Shown one piece after another: positions 28,501-40,500 of a stretch of DNA of 64,000 bases. The notes under the pieces were generated by a model. That model ran no database searches. It was not told the origin of the DNA and saw nothing but the letters and a program-made list of their open reading frames with translations. The position numbers were made by a program, and so were the translations under genes. Numbering within the stretch: position 1 is the first letter of the stretch; each line of letters opens with the position of its first letter. Source of the stretch: Apricaphanius iberus (lineage: Eukaryota > Chordata > Actinopteri > Cyprinodontiformes > Aphaniidae); NCBI GenBank assembly GCA_028564705.1, contig JAPXFQ010001297.1:434001-498000 (forward strand). The letters are read 5' to 3'.

Positions 28501-31500
28501 TCTCCATCATAAACAGCCGTGGACTGAGAGGTAACTTTTGAAGGATGGATTTAGCTGAGTATAAGTAGAGTGGCTTTTATCACCAGCAAAACTCCAGCCC
28601 AGACCCCAACTAAATTTACACAACAGTAATCTTTCTTACCTCAGTTGAAGTCATGCCTATAAATATGTAAATAGTTTAGAACGGGACTGACTCAGCTGTT
28701 GTTTCTGTTTGTTCATGAGTGAGCTCATACACAGCATGTGTGAGCCCATTCAGGCTGCAGTTAAGCGTTTGGCCTGAGGCGGCATTCGCGAGCACAAAAC
28801 TTTCAAACTTCACATAATCTATTTAATTGCTGGTTTTACACTGAATTGCAGTTTTACTTTCACTGATGTATTTTTTATGCTTTTCATGTTTTTATTCCTT
28901 TATGTACTTTATCTGATTGTTTTATTTTTATGCTTCTCCATGCTTTTATCATTATTTGTTTCTTTTTTACCACCAAATTGTGTAAAGTACCTCGAATTAC
29001 CTTGCTGTTGAATGTGTGCTATACAATGCATTTCAGATAGTTTGTAATGTACATCTAATTTAAAAAAGGTTGCTGGCAGTTTTGGAAGAGAAACAGGCCC
29101 ACTGCATAACAAATCTTCTATTATACTTAACAATAACCATCTCTTGTTTCACACCAGACTTGTAGGATAAACTTAATGCATTCTAACTAGTCTGGATTAG
29201 ATAAGAATAAGATAAGAATATTATATTACTGCCACCTAATTGTACACTTAATAACCCATCTGTGTGAACACCTAGAGCCTGATTTATCAAAATTCCAAAT
29301 AGAGTGAGAAATTGCATGTGGTGAAAAAAAAATGTCACCACTGGGTTGTCCTTAATTTGCAGGGATCAAATAAATTGTGTGAGCAATTTATAACAGGCGC
29401 AAGGAGCAGTATTCAAGTTAGGAATTTGCGTCCACTGCTGTGTCTACCTTTCTGCCTCATGCACTCCGCTACAGCAAGAGAGAGACGGAATGGGCGCAGT
29501 GGATTTATGATAAGTCTTAAAAAAAAAACTAAAAAAAAACAGCGGTCAAGTCTATGGGAACTATTAAGATAGAATGTCTATGAATTATATTTTTCTTTTG
29601 TCAATACTAAACTTAATGTGTGCTGTGTACAAGCGCTACTCCTGCTCCATGCAAGTGTATTCTAGAGTCTGACTGATTAAAGGTGCAGCTTGTCCAGAAA
29701 AAGGATGCTCGCAGTCCTGACTTGTCCATATTCTACTAATATTGTTAAAATCCACCACACTTTATCTCTGCCTCTATTAAATGCATTAACGTAAAGGTTC
29801 AGAGCCACTGAAAAATTGAATAAATCATCTGAACAAATTAGAGAACTAAATGGCATTTATTATTTTTAAAAAATATATCAAAATCTTATTTTAGTTTGGG
29901 ATCTACCTGAATTTTTGAGGTATTTTATTGAAAGCTGGAATTTGCCTGTTAATTATATCTGGCTTTTGTATGTAATCTAAAATGTATGACTTGTGTTTTT
30001 AAAATGTCATACATGTAATTGTCATTGATTATTATATACATGATTATTATATTTTATTAACTGTACTCTAGGAAGATTAGTAACCACCCCGGTGGAAACT
30101 AAGGGACATCTAAATAAATAAACAGCAGGTGCAGATGCTTTAAGTGCAAAGTGAATTATGCTGCGACTTTGTAAAAAAAAAATTAGGAGGAAATCGAAAA
30201 TAGGCACTAAAGCAGCCGGCGCAAACAGTTTCATGTTTCATATAATCACACTGCGCCTGGAACGCCTAATTATTTGCGTGTTCTCCTCCCAATATGTTGC
30301 ATGTTTTGATAGAAGCACCCACACTGCATATTCATTAAGGACTAAAGCACCAAATGGATTCCGTGCACATTGCCATGGGTTTAACAGGTGCATTCTTGTC
30401 TGCGCATGGTTAGTAAATCAGCTTCAGCATTGTGACACTGCGTGTTTTGAGCCCATTTTAACAACCGCAAACTTTTGATCAATTAGGCCCCTAGTCTTTT
30501 TTTAAAAGACTGTGACAACAGTGAGAGTTGTGTAGCGTGTCTCTTTTGTTAAAGTCCGGAAAGAGTTTAAAAAACTCCACATTTAGGCTTAGGAAATGTT
30601 TTTCTCTTACTTGCTTAACAATGAAGATGCCACCCTATGAAAAGAGTATGAAAAGTTGTTTATATTTATAATTTGGATACTAATCCAACCTCGTTCATCA
30701 GGCTTCCAGTTGTTTTAAACGTTCTAATATTGCTTTGTACAGTGCAAATGGGTAAGCCATTTTCTTGAAGAATGAAGCTCTACACAAACTGTCATGCTCA
30801 AATGGTAAATGCTCTAGTCTTTCCCATTTTGAATGGTAAGACAAACAGCATGTATATGTGTATCATATTTATAAACCAAAGAAACAGAAACTAGGGCTGG
30901 ACGATAGTTCGATAGCAATATATATTGTTCGATAGACGTGTGCTGTGATAGAAAAAACAAAGGGCTGGATAAAAAAGTTTGATAGAAAAATTTCCCATCA
31001 TTTTTTTCATTAATGCCTATCAGGTAGATCAATACAACAATCATTACTAACTCCAAACGAACCATTAATGCTGACCAAGCAGCTCTGTCAACCACCCCTC
31101 TCTCCTTTCAATGATTGAAATGATTTGAGCTGAAACAAAAAATTTTGATAGTCCCTAAGCGAACCATCCCGGTAACTTCACATCGGTCAGATGTCACAGG
31201 AAGGGAGCAGTGGAGGAAGTTGTTCTGAATAAATGTCAGTGGCTCAGGTAAAGGTTGCGTCCAGTTATGAACAGATACTCGCCGCACTAAAACACTAAAC
31301 GCAGTGATAATAAAACTACGATCAGCTGTCTTAAGCAGGACTCCCCTCTCATGGCTCGCTACAAATCTGTTACAGAGACACAAGAAACTTACCCAGGTGC
31401 AAACAAAACCTGTGGCTCGCGCTGCTTCAAGACGTGGCCCTTAAAATGTCCCCCCAGTTCTACTCCTGGTGCTCAGAAGCGACACATGCTTTAAAAAACA

Positions 31501-34500
31501 CAACATGGTTGGATAGACCTGCTGGCTTCAGCTCTCAGTAACTGACTGGGCTACAGTGGGTTCCATCTACACTCTAGTGAGTAGCTGGTTAGCTTTACCA
31601 AACAGCTGAACCGCAGCTAAACTGAATTAGAATAAACTTTATTGTCCAACTAAATAAAAGGTTTCAGCCATTAATATTATAAAGTGTTGATTAAAAAGCA
31701 TCAACATAAGCCTTTAAATTACTAACCTAATTGAAAAATATATATAGTATAATGGTAAATAATATTACTTTTCTTTGTTTTTACTGAAGTTACTCAGGTC
31801 TCTTGATTTGTTTCTGTGTCTTACAAACTTAGTTATGATAAAAAGAAGTGTTTGAAAAATTTCTTAGCTGAATTTTTTGTTAAAATTATTTCATTGAAGA
31901 ATAACAAAATGAGCTGGGAGGCATTTAAAATACAGTACAGACCAAAAGTTTGGACACACCTTCTCATTCAGTGCGTTTCCTTTCTTTTCATGACTATTTA
32001 CATTGTAGATTTTCACTGAAGGCATCAAAACTATGAATTAACACAAATGGAATTATGTGGTACTTTTCCAAAAATTGTGAAATAACTTGGCCTCCAAAGT
32101 CATCAGACCTGAACCTAATCGAGATGATTTGGGGTGAGCTGAACAGCAGAGTGAAGGCAAAAGGGCCAACAAGTACTAAGCGTCTCTGGGAACTCCTTCA
32201 AGACTATTGGAAAACCATTTTGGGTGACTAACTCTTAAAGCTCAACAGAATGCAAAGCAGTAATCAGAGCAAAGGGTGGGTACTTTGAGGAATCTAAAAT
32301 ATAACACATGTATTCCATTATTTCACCCTTTTTGTTTGAGTACATACAGTAATTCCATACATAATCTGTTCATTCATAGTTTTGATGCCCTTAATTGAGA
32401 ATCTACAATGTAGTCATGAAAAGAAACTCATTGAATGAGAAGGTGTGTCCAAACCTTTGGTCTGTACTGCATATTCTTTACATTTTGTGATATTTATTGA
32501 TAATTATAGATATCGATCAATATTATTATTCCTTTATCGATTTGCTCTTTTTCTAGATCATCCAGCCCTAACAGAAACTCATTTATTACTCATCTGAGTG
32601 ACGTAAAACGAAAAGCAGGAATTACAAAAAACAGTAACATTTATATTATAGGGATTCTTAAAGCTGGCAATAATTTATAAGGGCACTGTATTACAACTAC
32701 TTTAATTCTTGTAGCTAAGCCCGTTTTCTTTATGAATTTCCATTAACAGCATACCTTCATATGAATGCAGACAGGTTTCAATATCAACATATCATTAGAT
32801 AATAGATTTCAAAGGTCATGTTTTTAATATCAGCACAACTGAACAAAAATTAGAGATGCACATTAGACAATACACAGAAACGGCATGTGAAAGCTTTTAA
32901 AGTTCCAAGAAAGGGAAAATAACTTTCACAGTTTGAACATGGTGTTTCACATCTACCAACATCTGAATGCATTTGAAACATAGTGCTCGTTCTGTTTTGA
33001 TCAAGAGACTGTGAAACTTCTTTTGTATTAGTATAATAATTGTTTAGTGGAGGTCATACGCAACACACCTTTTCCTGAAAATAAATCCCCTATTATAACA
33101 CGGCTCAGAGCGAGCAACAGTTCCTGCTAAATATGGGTAGACCTGCCCCACCTGGGTTTGTGATGGCCAAAAGTCAAAGCAGAGTTTGCTCTCAATCCTC
33201 AACGTTCTGTCTCTCACTTGCAGAAGTGTAGAACTTTGTTCTCCTCCTAAATCATCCTACAAAAGCACAACTTCTGAAATCATCCATTTCACTCACTAAG
33301 AGTGTTCCTCAACATCAATGCAGTCATCAGTTTATTGCAACACAAACAGGTACAGTTATCTTTGTAGCTTGACATTTTATACAAATTTATGTTATCAGAG
33401 CACAAACATGGTGAGTTAAAAAGGTACCTTTACTCTAATCTGGACAACTGTTCTGAAACAGAAACAAGTGCACTAAATGCCAGAGACAAATGTTTAATGA
33501 AATGATAAAAAAGCAGTAAAACTGAACACCCTGAGGAGAAAATGTAAGTGTGAAGGAAAAAGGACACAGACAAGGTTGGCCAAATCCCCTACGGGCCAAA
33601 TAACAGAATCAAAACCTCAGCAGCAACCCATAAAGACCCAGCAGTACCTGCCTTAAAAAAGTCAATTTCTGAGGCAAGATCAGTCATTTTACTTCATTTC
33701 CATGCAAATGGATTGCAATACATGCACACGCTCAAGTCCACACAGCCACTCACATTCGTATAAATAGAAAAAAAAAGCCTACACGTGCAAGCACTGACAC
33801 ACTTTTTCAAACATGCCCCACAGTGTTTCAGAGAAATTGCAGCAAAAATGAACCGGGCACAACAATCTGAAAATAGTTTGGCTTATGACTGAGCAAAGGA
33901 AAAAATGACCCAAGATGAAATCACAAACGAACAGTTTAATAAGAAATAGAAGTAAGTACATATAAGTCAGTGTTTTCCAAATTTGCAACACAGAATTTAA
34001 AGGGCCTTGTATCCAGTAAAATCAAGTTTTTGGCGTTTTCAACCATCTGGTAATTAGAAAAGCTCACCAGAGTTGTTTTTGGCTTAATTCACGCATGTCT
34101 GAGCAATCCTCCTAAATTCTGCTCTCTGAGCAGCTGCCCCTCCCTCTCCTAGAAAACGAATGAGTGTTCAACAATTGCCATCACTAGTTGAAAACAAGGG
34201 AGTGCTAAAGGTGTCTGCACTGCCCCTGCAGGCAGAGCGGCTTAACTCCACTAGAGTTCCAAACACACCATCCTCCTTCTCAAAGCTCCTTACCGCTTCT
34301 GTTTTCAGCATCTTAAAACAGAGTTTTTATATTGTTTACTTTCTCTGTGAAAGCGCCCATTTGGCTGCATGGATTACAGGACTTTATTCTACACTGCTAA
34401 AGAACAGCAGCTGGATCAAAGAACAAAGATGCCTGATGGACAGAGAAGTAAGTAGCAACATGCTAATGCTAATGTGTGTTAGCCATTTATCAAGCTGCTT

Positions 34501-37500
34501 ATGTAATCTTATAACAGCATTGTGTGGTTAATTAATTGATCTGTAGCATCTCAGAATGTTCAGTAAATGGGTGCAAACCACATCCACGGCTTTTTTATAT
34601 ACTGGGCTGGAAAGATTTGCTTGCTGGGATCAGCTAGTTGTTTTCGGCTCTGTCTAAAAGCCTGGAGATTTAGCAACTGAAATAAGCTTTATTGACTCAG
34701 TTTTTTACAAAAAAATAAACTAAAACAAATGTCTGAGCCCTTAATACAACAGAGTTTTATTGTGTGCTTTTCAAATTCACTGTCAGAATACTGTTTGAGA
34801 TTAAGCTCAGCACTGTTTCTCTCAGTCTGGGCTGCTGTAGCTCTGCATGAAAGAGGAGCGGAGCGCAATGAAGTGGGGGTGGGGTTGGTGAAGGAGGCGG
34901 GTTTATAGAGAAACGAGTAGTTTTATTTCGTGGTCCAACATTAACTACAGGATACAAGTTACATTTTAGGACAAATTAATACTGTATAACACCAACGGTA
35001 ACATTTTAGCATATATATATGTCTATCCCACAGGTCCCAAAAGCTGTAAAATAGTCCCTTTAAATTGCAAACATAAGTCAAGGAAAACAAGGATATGCTG
35101 GCAAGTAGACTTACTTGCTGATGTATGGGTTGAGGGTAGCAATGGGGAACACTTTTGTTGTAGAAACTGGGGAACCGACAGAGGCTTTCATGGGTGAGCC
35201 TTTCATGGGTGAGCCCTTCATGGGAGAGGTCATCATTGGTGAAGCTTTCATAGGCGAGGTCTTCATGGGTGAGCCTTTCATGGGAGAGGTCATCATAGGT
35301 GAACCTTTCATGGGTGAAGCCTTCAAGGGGGTTTTGCCAGTAAAACCTTTTCCAGCAAAACCTTTTCCCCAGCCTTCAGAAGGGAGAAAAAACGGTCAGT
35401 GGAAAGCTAAAGCAGATAAGCATTTGATTTGGAATGTGAATTTAATAAAAAAAAGCCTAATATGTATTAGCAATCTGAATTATTTAGCGCTCAATATGTT
35501 TGTCTCCTGATTAATTAAAACCTGAATTAACTCCACACTTACTGATACCCTAGTAAACGGAAAGTTTATCAAGTATGTCAAATTCTGGCATACCTTATAC
35601 TTGCAGTCAGGTTAACTATAAAATAATTTAGATTTTTCTAGGTTAGAGTAATTAATTTTATATTTTAGCTTAAGATAAAATTGCAGAAAAAAGAAAACTT
35701 AGATAAAGCACAAATAAATTGTAAATAACATGTACTTGTATAGCACTTTATTTAGTCCCTATGGGCCCGGAAGTGCTTTACACTACATTGAGCCATTCAC
35801 CCATTCACGCACTGGTGATGGCAAGCTACATTATAGCAACACCTGCCATGGGGCACACTGACAATGTCGAGGCTGTTGGACACTGGCGCCACAGGGCCCT
35901 CTGACCACCACAAGTAGGCAACAGGTAAGGTGTCTTGCCCAAGGTCACAGCGACCAAGTCAGCCAGAGCTGGGGCTCGAACCGGAAACACAACGGTTACA
36001 AGAAGAGCTCCTAACCCTAAGCCACAGCCACCATACAAAAGTAGAAAAGCAGATTATGAAGTGTTTTTAATATAATTTGTGTGCTAAAGTGAAGCAATTT
36101 CCAGTTGGATCTTGCACCGTGCACTCCAAGGTTCTGAGGAATGAAGAAGAAATGGGCCCACTGTATAACAGAACATCAACCTAGCATTTAGCAAATTCCA
36201 AATGTTTATATTTGTGACATTAGGAGAGAAAATGCTTCTTTCTTGCATACCTCCCAAACAACCTGCTTGTCTGTAAATAGGTTCCACTCCAATAAAAGAT
36301 GTATACATTTCAAAGCCTTTTATATGTTTACCAGAGGTGCCAATTAAGTGTGCAAGGCGCTACATATTGAAATGGCTTTATAATCATTTACTTAGGCCAT
36401 GATGGCTACCTAAATGAAATCACCTTAAAATATTCTTAATCCCCTTCTACTCTCAGTTTATGCACATTAATATATAGATTTATTTTCTCTGGTAAGACAG
36501 CCAATCAATTAGCATTCTAAAAAATGCTGTACCCTTAAGCCAAATGAAAAAGAGCAACTGCAGCAACACATGCATGTTTGCTTTTAAAACATTTATCTGG
36601 ATCAACTCAAAGAAAAAGAGGGCAACAAAAGTGTATTTTATATGAAAAAGTGTGACATCACCACTATAAAACTGATATGAGTGAAAATATTAATGGAAGA
36701 CCACTTTGTTGTAGGCATTAGCTCAGACGAGTTATTATTGGACTGAATCACCATATATGTTATCCATTCAGCTGTAACGCAAATCAAACTTCTCAAGTTA
36801 AAGACGAGTTTAGTTTCAAGAACTGCTGAGCTCTTTTCTTCTGTTCTTTTGAGCAGATGAGATGCCAGAAGACAGTTTGGTCCAGCCCACAACCTCATAG
36901 GGTGCCATCTCACCTCCTACAATAGAGTAGCATCAGCCTAATCCAAATGATTCAAATAAAACAGTTGAGCTGTTGTCAGCATACTTTTCATGCAATGCTT
37001 TGATTTTAGTGGTATGTGAGAGGTTCCATATTGTATAATAGTACACTGGTGAATGGACTGTTTGAGACAAAACTAAAATTCTAATTACATACAGATTCCA
37101 TTCCCGATTCAGTGCTGCTGCTCTCAACATATTATATCATATTGATCTCAAATTCAGGTTTGTACTTCTGCATGTCTGTTGTGAGTACATAGCAAGAGTG
37201 ATATAACAGACTGAACATCAATATTCATGCAAATCCTATCCAGATGGAGTGTTTGAGAGAGGAATTTCAGAAGAGAAGGCAAATTAGTGACTAAAACAGG
37301 GAAGTGTAGTGCATGGAAGGATCCTAATGTGTGTGCTTTAAATGTGTGTGAATATTAGATAAAAGGCAAGGCAAGTTATTTTTATCTGTACAGCACACTT
37401 TCAACAAGGTTATTCAAGGTGCTTTACATGATTAGGTGATAAAGAAGTAAAACATATAATAAAATCATGGAAAGTAACAACAGCAATTAAGACATGAAAG

Positions 37501-40500
37501 CATAAAAACATGAAAAGCATAAAAAGCATTAAAAAATGCAAGAAACGTGAGAGAAAGTAAAACAGAAATTAAGTGCAAAAGCATTAAATAAACATTAAAG
37601 AAAACAACAAAAACAGCAATCAAGCATAACATACACAAAAATTTATTAGCACATTACAAGACATTTAAGAAAATTATTTTTTTTTAAATAAAAGATTATT
37701 AAAAAGAATATAGGAGGTACAGCTAAACATATGTCCGTGAAAGATGGCTTTTAGCTGAAAACATTTTTTTAAAATCACTTTCTTAAAAAAATATATATAT
37801 ATATTAAAAAAGATAGATGAAAAAGGATATTTAATATAGAATTATTTTATTGCCATGTTATGGCCTACACGATCATGTTGGACAGGGCAGACTTGACACA
37901 CTGTTACACGTACAATCACTTGTCACCCTCTACTTAGCAGGTTATTTGCTAAGTAGAGGGTGACAAGTGATTGTCACCCTCGAGGCTGTTGGACACTGGC
38001 GCCACAGGGCCCTCTGACCACCACAAGTAGGCAACAGGTAAGGTGTCTTGCCCAAGGTCACAGCGACCAAGTCAGCCAGAGCTGGGGCTCGAACCGGAAA
38101 CACAACGGTTACAAGAAGAGCTCCTAACCCTAAGCCACAGCCACCATACAAAAGTAGAAAAGCAGATTATGAAGTGTTTTTAATATAATTTGTGTGCTAA
38201 AGTGAAGCAATTTCCAGTTGGATCTTGCACCGTGCACTCCAAGGTTCTGAGGAATGAAGAAGAAATGGGCCCACTGTATAACAGAACATCAACCTAGCAT
38301 TTAGCAAATTCCAAATGTTTATATTTGTGACATTAGGAGAGAAAATGCTTCTTTCTTGCATACCTCCCAAACAACCTGCTTGTCTGTAAATAGGTTCCAC
38401 TCCAATAAAAGATGTATACATTTCAAAGCCTTTTATATGTTTACCAGAGGTGCCAATTAAGTGTGCAAGGCGCTACATATTGAAATGGCTTTATAATCAT
38501 TTACTTAGGCCATGATGGCTACCTAAATGAAATCACCTTAAAATATTCTTAATCCCCTTCTACTCTCAGTTTATGCACATTAATATATAGATTTATTTTC
38601 TCTGGTAAGACAGCCAATCAATTAGCATTCTAAAAAATGCTGTACCCTTAAGCCAAATGAAAAAGAGCAACTGCAGCAACACATGCATGTTTGCTTTTAA
38701 AACATTTATCTGGATCAACTCAAAGAAAAAGAGGGCAACAAAAGTGTATTTTATATGAAAAAGTGTGACATCACCACTATAAAACTGATATGAGTGAAAA
38801 TATTAATGGAAGACCACTTTGTTGTAGGCATTAGCTCAGACGAGTTATTATTGGACTGAATCACCATATATGTTATCCATTCAGCTGTAACGCAAATCAA
38901 ACTTCTCAAGTTAAAGACGAGTTTAGTTTCAAGAACTGCTGAGCTCTTTTCTTCTGTTCTTTTGAGCAGATGAGATGCCAGAAGACAGTTTGGTCCAGCC
39001 CACAACCTCATAGGGTGCCATCTCACCTCCTACAATAGAGTAGCATCAGCCTAATCCAAATGATTCAAATAAAACAGTTGAGCTGTTGTCAGCATACTTT
39101 TCATGCAATGCTTTGATTTTAGTGGTATGTGAGAGGTTCCATATTGTATAATAGTACACTGGTGAATGGACTGTTTGAGACAAAACTAAAATTCTAATTA
39201 CATACAGATTCCATTCCCGATTCAGTGCTGCTGCTCTCAACATATTATATCATATTGATCTCAAATTCAGGTTTGTACTTCTGCATGTCTGTTGTGAGTA
39301 CATAGCAAGAGTGATATAACAGACTGAACATCAATATTCATGCAAATCCTATCCAGATGGAGTGTTTGAGAGAGGAATTTCAGAAGAGAAGGCAAATTAG
39401 TGACTAAAACAGGGAAGTGTAGTGCATGGAAGGATCCTAATGTGTGTGCTTTAAATGTGTGTGAATATTAGATAAAAGGCAAGGCAAGTTATTTTTATCT
39501 GTACAGCACACTTTCAACAAGGTTATTCAAGGTGCTTTACATGATTAGGTGATAAAGAAGTAAAACATATAATAAAATCATGGAAAGTAACAACAGCAAT
39601 TAAGACATGAAAGCATAAAAACATGAAAAGCATAAAAAGCATTAAAAAATGCAAGAAACGTGAGAGAAAGTAAAACAGAAATTAAGTGCAAAAGCATTAA
39701 ATAAACATTAAAGAAAACAACAAAAACAGCAATCAAGCATAACATACACAAAAATTTATTAGCACATTACAAGACATTTAAGAAAATTATTTTTTTTTAA
39801 ATAAAAGATTATTAAAAAGAATATAGGAGGTACAGCTAAACATATGTCCGTGAAAGATGGCTTTTAGCTGAAAACATTTTTTTAAAATCACTTTCTTAAA
39901 AAAATATATATATATATTAAAAAAGATAGATGAAAAAGGATATTTAATATAGAATTATTTTATTGCCATGTTATGGCCTACACGATCATGTTGGACAGGG
40001 CAGACTTGACACACTGTTACACGTACAATCACTTGTCACCCTCTACTTAGCAGGTTATTTGCCAAGAAGCTGGCTGTTCAGTTTGAATCTAAGCCTACCA
40101 GTGGAAAGTTGAGTGGAAGGAAACCGTAGAAAAAAAAGTCAACTTAATGTTCGGACTATTGAGCGCACCTGAATATGAGCCACACGTTTTTTCTTTCCCT
40201 AACTACCTGAAAGTTGGCAGTACGGCATCAACACAACATAAAATGAACATGTCTGTTTAAAAAATAAAAGATACATTTGCCTGCCACAAAAATCATTAGT
40301 CACTCTCTTATAGGGATGCCACAAACTATTATTTTGATAATTGACGAATCACTAATTATTTCCTTCCTGCCATTTAACATCTAAAGTCAGAGTAAACATT
40401 ACATTCTGACAAAGTAAGTATTTTAATGAATTAATAATAATAATGAGCAGCAGTCTTTTGTTGCGACAATGCACTTTGATGTCCTGTAAGCAGCAGGAGC

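Noticed and set aside
35186..35317. CRISPR-like array or non-coding satellite
   Set aside because: The 15-bp units have no spacers and keep a conserved reading frame in a spliced coding exon.
35115..35510. 131-codon plus-strand frame with repeated MGEPF/MGEV motifs
   Set aside because: It is the antisense shadow of the SPMK array in rpa1 exon 7. The minus-strand frame has conserved splice sites and flanking RPA1 sequence.
36084..39243. Paired identical open frames (74, 91 and 65 codons) as a duplicated gene family
   Set aside because: They are identical because they lie in the 2083-bp tandem duplication. They have no protein resemblance, no splice context and lie in AT-rich repeat-bearing intron.
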